This document shows, piece after piece, positions 50,690 through 61,729 of a stretch of DNA of 64,000 nt (position 1 is its first letter; the number at the start of each line of letters is the position of its first letter). The position numbers and the translations under genes were made by a program. The stretch comes from Cheiracanthium punctorium (taxonomy: Eukaryota > Arthropoda > Arachnida > Araneae > Cheiracanthiidae): NCBI GenBank assembly GCA_038373885.1, contig JAWZYV010011619.1, positions 2,852,001 through 2,916,000 on the forward strand, written 5' to 3'. Below the pieces are notes generated by a model. It was given only the letters and a program-made list of their open reading frames with translations. It was not told the origin of the DNA and ran no database searches.

Positions 50690-51640
50690 TCTTTGCCACT
50701 CACGGCAAGAGAAATATTTAACCGTCATCAATCGCGCCTTGCGAACGTCCCCAGTCTGTGAAACGCTACGTCATAGGAGAAACTGGTTTTCCGTATCTCC
50801 GATCAGCAGAGTCGAAAGGAATGACTCCGAGAGGAAAAAAAGATGAGAATTTCCCCACGAGTATGTGTGGCAACAGCTTTCAAAAAGAAGTTCGTTAGAA
50901 GGACGTTGACTCAGTTGAACATAAATCACGATGTAAGAAGCACATTTTTTTGCGAAAGGGGGCTTCCCAGTAGAGTTCCGCTTGGCTTCCAGCCATTTTG
51001 CGGACTGGGAAAGCCCCAAGGAAAGTTAATTTTCTGGAGATAATTGTTTCTCTCGCTGAATCTGAAAAATATTTTTTTGCTGCAACATCGGAGTGTTAAC
51101 CCCCCCATTGAAAAGGATTTTTTTTTGACTTTGTCAGAACCAGAATTCGTCGATGGAGTCTGAAAAACGGGCATGATTGGCAAATAAAGTACAATCTGAA
51201 TTTGTTGTGAAACAGAAGAAATTTGTGTGGTGAAGCAACCCGTGAGAACAATTCACGGTCTAAAGGTCTTCAACAAAAAATGCGATCAACAAGTGTGTAG
51301 CATTGAAAATGTACAGAGAGTGTGCGTGGTTCTCTATTTTTCAACCTGCATAAGTTGTGCGTGGGAGCGTCACCTGGGCGGCCATCTTGAATAAATGATG
51401 TGTGCCTTATAGTGAATCAACTGGTCTAGCTGATATTTCTTTATTTCTTTGTGAGCTCATCGAGATCATCAAAATTTGTGTGGCTGAATTTGCCAGGTGT
51501 AAAAAAATTTTTGGAGAGACTTGAGAAAGAACTGCCAAAACCTAGAACTTTGTGTTGAGCTGCAATCAGAACTATCATCATCTAAATTCAATTATCTACA
51601 ATAAGGACTGGTATCTGTACTACTGTCTTGTGGTAAATAT
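50690..51640 (+). promoter_or_regulatory. Candidate CpG-rich promoter and non-coding first exon
   Basis: A block of raised G+C with dense CpG (for example around 50730-50800 and 50935-51010) in otherwise CpG-poor, A+T-rich DNA. It has no transposon termini and no recognisable protein; ATG-initiated frames here are short (MESEKRA then stop near 51152). GGCGGCCATCTTG at 51377-51389 matches the YY1-type motif often found at animal transcription starts, and TACGTCA near 50769 is CRE-like. Possible donors are CCAG|GTGTAA near 51499 and GTG|GTAAAT near 51630. All of this fits a host promoter and 5' UTR exon, read rightward, but direction and function are inferred. An unrecognised old element is the main alternative. 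Confidence 0.35.
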
Positions 51641-52589
51641 TAAATTTAAGGAAAAGTTTCTTCAATACATCAAATTTTATAATTGTGATTAATTTCATAT
51701 TTCATATCTTCACAAAATTAATATGCCACTCTTAAATACTTCAGAGTTTTCAAATTGAAGTATACTGGCAAAATTTTCATTTTTCAAAATGACATCAGTG
51801 TGATATTTGTGTCGATAATATGCCCATTAAAGTATTTCAGTTTTAGCCAACTAAAATTTTAATTTTTAATAATAGGTTTCTGGGCAGTGTAAAGTGAATC
51901 TATTTAATTGGCATATTATCTCAATGTGTGATAATTACATCTCATTTATTTGTTTTTGAATTTGGTATTTTTTTAAATATAGTACTGTTTGAACTGTCTT
52001 TTAAAATGTTTGGTAGTTAGAGATCTCATATCTGAATTGAAAATGAATTGGTACTTTTGGTCTTAGTATTATTTGATTCACTATTTTTTTTTATATTCAC
52101 CATTCAGAGATCTAATGTTTAGCATGTCAAAATATATAGTCAAGAAAACATTTTAAATTCTATGTCATTTTTAATTGTCAATAAAAACAGAACTCAGAAT
52201 TCGAATTACTTTATTTGAGTTAGTCAATTTTAAGAAAATGTTGCCTTTCAGCTTTTATCACAATATGGGTTCTGAGTCTTTATTCCTTACCAGGTGAGTG
52301 TAAGTAAAATAAGTTGTTCCTATCTCTATATTCAGGTTTTTAATGCCTAGGCGGCAAACTGCAATGTACTACTTTTTTCTGATCTGAATTTTGTTCAGAA
52401 GTACTTCTACCTCTCACATTTTACACCCTATCGATCATGGCAGTTAAGGTCAAAGGTTTTTAAAACCCACACCTTAAAAGTGTTTTTACGAGTAGAGTTA
52501 TTTATAAACATGTGAAAATTGAAAAATATATCAATCCTTCTCCTATAATTTCCCTTTCTTTAGAAATCTTATTTATGTCCTACAGCACA
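51641..52589. other. A+T-rich stretch, possibly intronic
   Basis: No coding feature is seen. If the upstream block is a first exon, this would be intron. Confidence 0.3.
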
Positions 52590-52930
52590 TCGGCCGATTA
52601 AGCACGGTTCCATTAGAATACCGAGAGTGAAGTAGCACCTGCTAGGCCAGTGCTTGGGAGGGTGAACTCCTCTCTCAGCAGAGTCTGCTCTGGACCTCGT
52701 AAGCTAAAGGGATCTGGTGCACGTAAAATCTGTCGTGGCTCGAATGACCTCCATGCTCAACGATACTTTTGGAGTGCCAATCCAGGGGCTAGGTTTCTCA
52801 TCTGGTTCAAAATTAGGGGACTACAGGGCGTAACGCTGGTCTGCCTGCTAGGTGTCCTCATAAGGAGATGACCAACACTCCGGCCTTCGTAGCGGCTGAG
52901 CCTACAAATAGGCCACTAACATGGCCATTA
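52590..52930 (+). mobile_element. 5S rRNA-derived SINE-like repeat, copy 2
   Basis: 52621-52670 reads GTGAAGTAGCACCTGCTAGG, CCAGTGCTTGGGAGGGTGAA, matching the 5S A box (GTTAAGCAGCGTCG) and C box (AGTACTTGGATGGGTGACC). The tail has GGATCTGGTGCACGTAAAAT, CTGTCGTGGCTCGAATGACC and CAAAATTAGGGGACTACAGG, shared in order with copy 3. It continues past the point where copy 3 diverges, to about 52930. Boundaries are approximate. Confidence 0.65.
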
Positions 52931-53799
52931 GAAAGAAAAAAAGAAATGCTATTTAGCTTTGATCTGGAAAAAGTTAATTCTGTTCTAAATGAAAGAAAAT
53001 ATATTTCACCATATTTACCAAGACGATAACCACACCCATTTAAAGGCTTTATTAATTTGTTCTATACTTAGAGTTCCTGGGGAAAGTACTCAGTTAAACT
53101 TTTAGAGGAAATGCTATTGTTCTTTCGAGGAATCAAGAAATCAATAGCAGTTTAAGCGATTTGTTTTAGGTCTCTGGTTTATAAATGAACTGTTAGAGAT
53201 AGTTCTAATTATACCCTTGAGGATTGACAGGATAACAATTATTTTACTCAATATTTTTATTGATACAGAGTAATAAATGTTCTTATTGTTTAAATGGAAT
53301 AAATGTTTCAATTGCAAAACACTATGTACTAAACAGTCTTATAAAAAACAAATTAACGTATTTTAATAATAACAGAAGAATAATTTAGTAAATAAAAATT
53401 TTAAACAGGCGAAATTTAAATGAAAGATTTGAATGAAAAATTTAAATTAAAAATTGAGACTATAAAATTTAATTTAAAGGGATGAAAGCATTTATAACTA
53501 GCGGTAAGAAATATTTAAGTTTTTTTCTAGAATATTTATTATTTTGCAATATTTTGTGTAGAATACAGAGTAATGTGAGTTGTGGTGAAGTGAAACAGCA
53601 GTAAAATATAATTTTGAGACGGTTCCCATGGGAAGACCACACAAGTGGACCGTAAATTAGAAGAGGCGCCAGGCAATGGACAGTCTGGACACTATAGCAC
53701 AATGAACTGTCAACGTTAAAATATTTATGGCCGAAAATATTTATGGCCGAAAATGATATGCAAATTTGGCGGGGTATATTCCCGAATGATCCACCTACA
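52931..53799. other. A+T-rich DNA with a 16-bp direct repeat
   Basis: AAATATTTATGGCCG-type unit of 16 bp occurs twice in tandem at 53718-53749, just before the LTR-like block. No gene is supported. Confidence 0.5.
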
Positions 53800-54230
53800 T
53801 GTCTGGGATTCGACGAGAGGATGCATTAATTCCCCGATACGAACAAATCAGAAACTCCAGCCAATGATGTAAGAGGGGGTAAGAAAAGAGGAAACAACCC
53901 CGTGGGAGAAGAAAAAAAGACGACAGAACGAGTGTGCTAGAGAAAAAAGAAGGAGAAGAGAGTTTGAAAAAGGTGTGAACGGACTTAAAAAATCAGTGTG
54001 TGCTTCGAATCAATATGATCAAGTTGTGTTCAAAAGAAACATGGAATCAGAGGCCAGATGATGGCTTAAGAGAAAGACAGCGGTTCCAATAGGGCACGCG
54101 TCGATCGTGTCTTGTGTAAAGACGGCTACCTCATCATAATGGTGAATATTCCCAGTAATCTATTTATTATTTGTGGTTCGAAACTTTTGTGGATACCCCT
54201 TATCCTCCAAAACCACATCTCCCCCAGACA
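53800..54230. mobile_element. Possible solo LTR
   Basis: A 431-bp block of higher G+C begins TGTCTGGG and ends CCCAGACA, an inverted TG...CA terminus as in LTRs. The inverted match extends outward to 11 bp (ACATGTCTGGG at 53797 and CCCAGACATGT ending 54233). A purine-rich stretch (GAAAAAAGAAGGAGAAGAGAG, near 53940) lies inside. No adjacent primer-binding site or gag/pol frame is present, and the flanks do not give a clear target duplication. A short-TIR DNA element is the alternative. Confidence 0.4.
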
Positions 54231-55796
54231 TGTTTAAGTTTAAAATTATGTCAATATCGTCTGTTAATTAATATTAGTGGAATGACTAAGAATAAATGGT
54301 ATTTAGTTGCAATTCATAGAGTCTTTAGTTTTTTTTAGTGTTTTGGTGTATGTCAATCATTTTTCCATTTTTTCAGCGTAATACTAGGAGTACTTGCCAG
54401 GCAGGTTATGCGCGGCATAATACCACTATACGATCATCTTCGGCTTTAGTTTTCCTCAAATTTTAACCAAAATCAAATAAACCACCATGTGAGTAATATT
54501 ACTTATCAGTTTAACGCTCCGAATTATTTTGTTAAGATTTTAAATGAATAACTTTTTATAATATATAATCTTTTTGGATCTTCGAGAACATTTAATCTAA
54601 GCTAAAGAATAATGTCTGCTGAATAAAATATGTTTACATGAAATTATTAAGTTGTTTTATTTTACTGAAAACTACGGCATGAACTGATAACGATAACATT
54701 TGTGAATTTTTACAGGCAGGATATATAGTCTACGTGCAATCGGTGAGTTCTCTTCATACAACTTTCTGTACTGGATGTTACTGTTCCTTTGGAACCTAAT
54801 AATCAGGATGTCTAGCTTAGGAAATCCTGACAGTAGGTGAGCTTGCATCAACAAAGCTCAAAGAGGCAAAGATGCACACAGTATGACTCTGCTATTACAC
54901 CATGGCTAACGAGATACACCGGCTACGGTGCTGACATCTTGATCACATCTTTATGCACTCGAATAGTCATATGATCTAGGGGGGGTGACCATCTTAGTGT
55001 AGCTATCTTGGATTAGGATGTTCACATCTCCTTGATCACATGACTTTTCTGGTTCAAAAGGGCGTAAGTAAAATATCAGCACTTCATTCTGTATATTTCG
55101 CCAGCCACACTGTTGCAAAATATACCACACGTAACATCGCTTAGGAGAATGTGTGAATTAATTAGTAAATTGATTTTGCAAAATATATACCGCTCTATTT
55201 AATTGTAAGTTACTGATAATTTTGAAATAGAATTTTTGAAACAGAAAGCATTATGAACAAATAATCATCTGTGATACTTTTAAAGAATATGATTTATAGA
55301 AGTACATTGATATCATTCGATTTTTGATAATAAGAACAAAATGATAGATTATAGTTATTTTTAAAAACTGCATCTTGCAGATAGAAATTTTATTGACGCA
55401 AAATAGAATATAACGGAAAATTGTCACAATGAATCGATTTATTGTGCATTTAAAATATTCGAAAAATTGAAATATTTTTATCGAATCCAATAATTTGACA
55501 CCTTATGATTTTTTCAAGTAAACGAAAATTTTCGGTACATACAATGTTTTATACTTTATAAAGCATTTATTTTCTTTGTTTAAGAGTTTTTACTATTTCA
55601 TATGGGGCATAGTGACTGGAAAAAATGCAAACTTTCAAAGTAAATCAATAAACTGCATGCTAAACTTACATGTCTTGGTGAAATATCTGTTGGGATTTAT
55701 TAGTTTGTTCTTTTTTTTACGTTTGCTATGGAAAGGAAGTGAAAGCAATGCTTAGTCATATCGATATTAACTGATTTTGTACATGGTGAATTTATA
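54231..55796. other. A+T-rich DNA without a supported gene
   Basis: A patch at 54680-55080 is G+C-richer and has a 60-codon minus-strand frame (54672-54854) and splice-like signals (TTTTTACAG near 54716). It gives no recognisable protein. CTTGATCACAT occurs twice (about 54938 and 55033). Confidence 0.4.
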
Positions 55797-56050
55797 ATAA
55801 ATAAAAACTTTGTGAAAAAACACACATAAAATGATACTAATAGCAAGATACGATAGTTTAGACTGAAAATTTATTCAGTCTTCACCAGTCAAAGATCTTC
55901 GTCTGACAAAACAGTGGGAACTGAAAAAGATCTTTTCAGTTTCCACTATTTTGTGAGACGAAGAGCTGATGAAGACTGAATAAATTTTCAGTCGAAACGA
56001 TAGTTATAAGTATCCTTTTACGTGTGTTTTTCTCAAAGTTTTTACTTATT
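55797..56050. repeat. Foldback repeat, family P, long copy
   Basis: Two arms of about 120 bp each are reverse complements around the centre ACTGAAAAAGATCTTTTCAGT region (55920-55940). Arm words such as AAAACTTTGTGAAAAAACAC, GACTGAAAATTTATTCAGTC and GATCTTCGTCTGACAAAA pair with TCTCAAAGTTTTT, GACTGAATAAATTTTCAGTC and TTTTGTGAGACGAAGAGC, with small indels. The outer part is homologous to the short copy at 22561-22708. A transcript across it would form a long imperfect hairpin. Confidence 0.85.
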
Positions 56051-56735
56051 CTAACGTTTAACACCAGTATTTTGAGTATTTTTTCCTTATGATGAATTTA
56101 TATTTGATCTTGGCTGTTTAATGCAATTTGGCATCTTATCGTAATATTGGTAATAATTGATTTTGAATATAAATTTACATTTGGTCTAGATTGATAGTGG
56201 CATTTGAAATTATATCTGAGCGATCTCAAATTAAAACACATAAAAATTAATAAAGCTGATTATTTCCATTATCTTTCGAATTGAATTCTTGTGAATGGAT
56301 TAACAATTTTTAACTTCTTTCGTGCACAATTAATAATTTTAGTAAATTTAGTTATTTTTTCAATTTAAGTTGCAAAAATATACGAATAAAAACTCCACTT
56401 GCTTGTGATTTCTTGAACTTCTGTTGTTTATCGTTAATATGCTAGCTGGATATAGGAAGGTAAAAACTGCTTTTTAAACTTAATATGAAAGTTATTTGTT
56501 TGACGAATCTAATTTTGCATAATTTTACTCCCCATTACATAATTACCGTTTAAAATAAAGTGTTTGAATGAACATGAAATTCTGGAACTGTTATGAGGAT
56601 TTAATTAGCAATAAAAGATAATTTCTTGTAGAATATACCTCCTCTTAAAATAAAACTCTTTACCTTTTACAAAAGCTTGAGCAGTCCAATTATTAATGAC
56701 ACTCTCCATTGTTCAAGTACTGCTTGTACTGTCTC
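56051..56735. other. A+T-rich DNA without recognisable features
   Basis: Only the first ~45 bp, shared with 22561-22590, is repeat-like. Confidence 0.45.
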
Positions 56736-56951
56736 TGATCAACCACTGACAGCAACAATGAGAGGTAATTTAGTAAAGATGCAATGTGTCCAGATAATAT
56801 CTATAACTGTTACGTAGTCGGAAAAAATTTCATAATGATTATTCACTGGATGCTCTGCATTTTCACGAAGAAAACATACCCCAGAACGCACTTCACATTT
56901 GGCGAGATTCTGAATTGAGGCAGACATTATAAAGACATGCTGCTCAAACAA
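56736..56951 (-). mobile_element. Fossil N-terminus of a Mos1/mariner-type transposase
   Basis: The minus-strand frame reads SASIQNLAKCEVRSGVCFLR then HYEIFSDYVTV. AKCEVRSVIRFL...EI...VYG is the first helix-turn-helix of the HTH_48 class of mariner transposases. Only about 50 residues are recognisable. No linker, catalytic region or terminal repeat was found nearby, so it is a small remnant. Confidence 0.5.
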
Positions 56952-58366
56952 GACTCAGCGTAAAAATAACACATGACCAAGAGGGAATAAAACGAAAGAT
57001 TTAAACTTTCAGCTCATGTTGCGAGCGGGTTCACAGAAACTTTTCCTTGATTGATATCGGAGAAGTATCTTTACTTCCGAAATCTCCTCGTACATATTCA
57101 GGAAAGAACGCAAGTTGATCTTAAAAACACGCTAACTTTGACTGGAACATACGTATCTTTAAAGAAAGAGGTTAACATTGGTGTTTTCTTAGGGAAATTT
57201 TTTCCTGAAGCAATAATGGTTATAGTAAAGAAAAAAATTACGAAAATTTAATTAATTAACTGATTAATACAAAATATGTCACTGCAATTGCATACTATGC
57301 ATTTTTAATGAAATTATTTCAGACGCTCACACAGACATCGCTTTGATAGTTATTTATAAACACAAATGCTTGCATTTACATCAAATGTAATTCATGTTTT
57401 TGATGTGTTTGCATTTACATCAAATTTAATAAGATACACTTTGTGCATGCTGATGTTTGAGTTTAACTATTAATATTTTTTATGACACGCACAATATTCT
57501 ACCTAAACAAAGTACATTTACCGGAGTTTCTCAAAAACATTAACACGAATGTTTATTAACGTGTTTACTCAACAAGCAAGTTTAACTGCAAATAACTAAT
57601 TAAAAGCAAATAGATCCCACAATGAACAACGCTATTAAAGAGTTGTTTGTGAATTTTCTTCCAAGAACTAATCAGGATATAGTCAGGATTTAGGTGAATA
57701 GCGGTAAATTACCTCAGAAGGAACACATAGGAATCAATGTTTACTATTCAATTAATGGAACTCTGAATTAATTAAACACATCATTATTTTCCCTGGAAAA
57801 TGACGAAGAGAATCAATGAAGACTATTTTATCCAATGATTAATATCAAAAGTATAATGAAATAAGCTGAAAATACGATTAGTAAACGATTCATGCGCAAT
57901 CATTGTGCAAGGAGAAATCAATGAAGGTAACTTCAATATTACCTTAATTGAAATGCAACGAAATAAATAACAAATAAGTTTGGTGGACTATTTATACAAA
58001 GTCCCTTTCAGATTTTATTAAAATGATGAATATGTCTGAAACTTTAATAACTATTGAACACGTGATTCTTGATATAGTAATAAACAGTTTGCTTTTTCTT
58101 CACAATTATTTCTAGAAATAAATGGGTATCAAAGGGAATGTTTCAAAGATAAAAACATATGATCTTTTGTAATAAATGAATACTTTTAAAAGTATTTAAC
58201 GTAATTTAATATAATATAAAACAATTTTTGAGTGTTTTTGTGCGAGTTCTGAAAAATCTATTTGTTGAAAAGCAGAATTATTTTAAGGAGATAACTAGAC
58301 GTTTATTGCAGTACAAAGTTAAGAAGAATGTCTGTTTGTGTCTTTTTGAACCACGACTTATGGTAA
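56952..58366. other. A+T-rich DNA without a supported gene
   Basis: The word TGCATTTACATCAAAT is repeated at about 57372 and 57410. No coding feature is seen. Confidence 0.45.
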
Positions 58367-59057
58367 TCTACATAAATAAAATTAGACTTTTGTCTGTAAA
58401 TTTCTTGGAATTCAAAAATTTTGCGATTTCTATCCGTTTTAAGAACCCTGGAATCCGATGCGACCCTCAAAAAAAAGTTTGTCTGCCTGTTGTTCTGTCA
58501 TTCTGTCCGTGATGCTTTTTTTGTTCGAGCATCACGTATAAACGACTGAAGCAATTGAAATGAAATTTGGTATCATGATTGGTGGTCACTCAACTTAAAA
58601 CATAGGCGCCGATTTAAAAACAAATCTTGATTAGATTTTCAGATTTTGCGAAAATCGTTTTAAATTGCGTAAATACGTGTTCGAGCATCACGTAAAAACG
58701 ACTGAAACGATTGAAATGAAATTTGGTATCATGATTGGCTGTCACTCAACTTAAAATATAGGCGTCAAATTAAAAAGAAATCTTGATTAGATTTTGAAAT
58801 TTTGCGAAAATTATTTCGATATGCGTAAATATTCGTTCGTGCATCACATAATTATGACTAAAGCGAATGAAATGATATTACTTAGTTACTCTCTAACCTG
58901 TAATATTTTAACAATACATAGCAATTATAACTTCGCTTTCTTTACTTTGGCAACATACTACAGCCATTCTGTGTACTCCTACAATGCTGACGAAAGTTCT
59001 TGCTTTTTGGAAATTTGCATTCAGTACTAATCCGTCAACGACGGGTACTTCACCTAG
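58367..59057 (+). mobile_element. Non-autonomous Helitron-like element
   Basis: The element starts TCTACATAAATAAAATTAG after an A and ends CTAG before a T, the canonical A^TC...CTRR^T arrangement. Nine nt before CTAG a 5-bp hairpin CCGTC-AAC-GACGG (59032-59044) occupies the position of the Helitron 3' hairpin. There are no terminal inverted repeats and no target duplication, as expected. Inside are tandem repeats of 155 bp, a common feature of non-autonomous Helitrons in arthropods. A Rep/helicase frame is absent. The hairpin is short and AT insertion context is common in this DNA, so the call rests on the combination. Confidence 0.6.
58524..58880 (+). repeat. 155-bp tandem repeat, about 2.3 units
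   Basis: Units begin GTTCGAGCATCACGTA at 58524 and 58679, and GTTCGTGCATCACATA at 58835. Each contains GAAATGAAATTTGGTATCAT and CTCAACTTAAAA. The third unit is recognisable for only about 45 bp. Confidence 0.85.
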
Positions 59058-60429
59058 TTTTTAATATATGCATTACATTCAGTTTATTTGAGTTCCTCAT
59101 CAAAAACTTAAAAGTATGATTGAAAAAATGGTAATAATATTTTTTAACAATCACAAAACAAACTAAATGTTTGATTTTTAATTCATTTGAAAAATTAAAA
59201 TTTTCTTTTATAGAATTGATTTTTAGGAAATATAGTTGTAATCTTGATTTCAGAAGAAAATTAAAAGAAATATATACGATCTAACATTAAGAGATATGGT
59301 TACATGAAAGATGGTTTTTGTTTTTGAAAATACAATTTGCAAACTCAATTATTAGATTTTTTACTTCTATGAAGCTGTATAAGCAATTTAACCACAGATT
59401 ACAATTTTAAAATAATGAAAATAAAAATTAGTTTTTCAAAATGAATGTTAAGCAGGTGTTTACTTCCACTTTTAATAGGAATTTTAATGAAAAAGGTCTA
59501 AAATGAATTTCAGAAAAGGAAATATGCACGGTATTTGTTTCACTTCTCTTGAAGAGCATTATGAAAGAGTATTATTATATTCAATATTAATTCAATTATA
59601 AAAAGATTCTTTTAACTTTTATTAAATTACCCGAACAATACTGTCAGTTAAAATTTATTCGGAAAATCTTTAATTTTCTTGAGTTTGTTCTTGATACGAA
59701 ACGTGCTTTTAAAGTATTTCATATTTTTAAACAAATATGAATAAATAAAAATTTAATTTATTAAAATGCTTAAAAAACCGTTAGTTTTGAAGTTGCATGA
59801 AATTGTAACGTATGCATTTTTGACGATACATTTACAACGATACCTGATAAATTGCACATTCAAGTTTGATAGATCACAAAAGTTAATATAAAAAAATACT
59901 ACGTATTCAAACTCTTGCCTAAAATATAAACTTTCAAAAGCTTAAAGAAAGCAAACATCAATTAAACAGCTTTTGTAATAATAGAATTGTATAAATATCA
60001 TTGCATTTTTATAGGGTTGATTTTGAAATGAGCGTGTTGAAAATTCAAATACGAGAAAAAAAGAGTTGAATTCCCATTTTGTTAAACGGGTGCTAAACAT
60101 CTTTATCTGGAAACTAATAATATGGAAAAGAAAAATACCAGGGAATTTTTTAAACATGATATGGATATTTTTTTACTGCTTTAACACTTTCTAACAAAAT
60201 TAAAGAGTGATTATGATTTCTCTGTCTGTCCTTCCTTAACAATACATCAACTGCTACAAAATGTATCATTTTATTTGAACAAGTGGCGAAATTTGAGAAA
60301 TTCGGTTTTGGAGAGCTGTGAAATAATTCCTGAATAAATAAAAAAAAAAAATCTTCACGACGTAAAAGTATGCTAACTACTTCAAAAATTTCGGGGTGGA
60401 TATATCTCGATATCCCTTTAACTACGCCC
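59058..60429. other. A+T-rich DNA without a supported gene
   Basis: No repeat or protein similarity is seen. A 105-codon minus-strand frame (60150-60467) overlaps its end and is not recognised. Confidence 0.45.
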
Positions 60430-60780
60430 CTGCCCCGGAGTGGTCTGGTCGCTAACCATGTTCCCATAAGAACATTTCAAGTGAAGCAGCATCCGACATG
60501 GCCAGTGCTTGGGAAGGTCAATTCCCTCTCTTCTCGACTGCTGTGGGACCGTGTACACTAATGGGAGCTGGTGCACATAAAATCCGTCGTGGCTCCAATT
60601 TCCTGAAAGTTGTTAAACGATACCTCTGGGGGTGCCGATTTCAGGGGGTTGGTCCCTCCTCTGGAATTGATACAAAATTAGGGGACCACGGGATAAGTCT
60701 TACTTCCTCCCACTGGAGTCCACTAAAAATGGAAGACGCCTCCCTTGGACCATCGCTTCCCTACCTGGGATAAACATTTA
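60430..60780 (+). mobile_element. 5S rRNA-derived SINE-like repeat, copy 3
   Basis: 60481-60530 reads GTGAAGCAGCATCCGACATG, GCCAGTGCTTGGGAAGGTCA, the clearest match to the 5S A box, intermediate element and C box (GTTAAGCAGCGTCGGGC..GGTTAGTACTTGGATGGGTGACC). The tail has GACCGTGTACACTAATGGGA, GCTGGTGCACATAAAATCCG, TCGTGGCTCC and CAAAATTAGGGGACCACGGG, colinear with copies 1 and 2. The 5' half of 5S rRNA is not preserved. It is not a working 5S gene. Confidence 0.65.
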
Positions 60781-60840
60781 CATGGGACGTGAAAGAATTC
60801 TTTTGCCACATAAATCTGATATGTTTGGTATTTTCCAGAG

Positions 60841-61125
60841 CAGCGTTTCCCAATCGGTGGGGCGTAAGAAAACCAAAGAGAAAGTAGTGATGCATGCTTT
60901 TAAAAATCATCTTGCTTATTTTCATTTTTACTCAAAAATACATCTGTTTTCGCTTAAAATATTCATTCAAATTTTACAGATAACATTATTTTGCAGAAAA
61001 TTCGACTAAATGTTCAATGTTGAAGAATAAAAAACTGAGTGTAGAATGAAAAATGCGGGGGGGGGGCACCACCGTAAGTTAGCCGTTGTTGGGGAGGCGG
61101 GGCGTTATAAGATTGGGAACCACGG
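60841..61125. mobile_element. Small hAT-type MITE
   Basis: Left end CAGCGTTTCCCAATCGG and right end (reversed) CCGTGGTTCCCAATC are imperfect 15-bp inverted repeats with the CAG.G.TTCCCAA form typical of hAT MITEs. GGGGCG words occur inside both ends. The 8-bp flanks TTCCAGAG and TTCTCGGA agree only partly, so a target duplication is uncertain. It contains a 10-G run (61057-61066) and no coding sequence. Confidence 0.5.
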
Positions 61126-61729
61126 TTCTCGGAGAAGTTTTGGAAAAACTGTTTTGTAATATTCCAGGTGGTATTTGGCTTGTTTGTTAAGCCCATTGTT
61201 TCTCAAAATTTTTACCATTCTCTTAAAATCCGAAAAAAAAAATTAAAAGGCATTGCGACTTCCTTTCCATAAAGAATAAGGATGCTTTGGGAACATTGAT
61301 CTCCTTTGTCACTTATTCGAAAAATGTTTTTAGTCTATGGTGACTTTGAAAACGTATCACAGAAATTGTGTACTGTAGCCTGAAAATAATTTATTTAAGT
61401 GTGCTTGCAATGAAGATCCTCGAATTGAAAAAAACTTTTAAGTGAAAAACAAAACTAACATTCGCATAATTCATTATTCATTAACCTTTTCAATCTCAGA
61501 GTTTATATTATAAAGATTTTATTATATGGCATTATTGAAATATCGAACACATGGTTATAGTTCAAAATATTTAAATCAATAATAAGGTTTTGATTATAGA
61601 TCTGATTCCTTCGAACGTCCTTATTTAACAGATTACTGTTTCAGCATCATATTTATGGATTAACCAATGAGCTAGTATTGAAAATTAAACACATAAATAA
61701 TTTTTTTCTGTAATCTACTCAAGAATATA
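61126..61729. other. A+T-rich spacer without recognised features
   Basis: Nothing is supported between the hAT MITE and the family B MITE. Confidence 0.5.

Noticed and set aside
54672..54854. 60-codon minus-strand frame with PKLDI, considered as a BEL/Pao gag fragment
   Set aside because: Only a few residues resemble gag and no neighbouring frame supports it.
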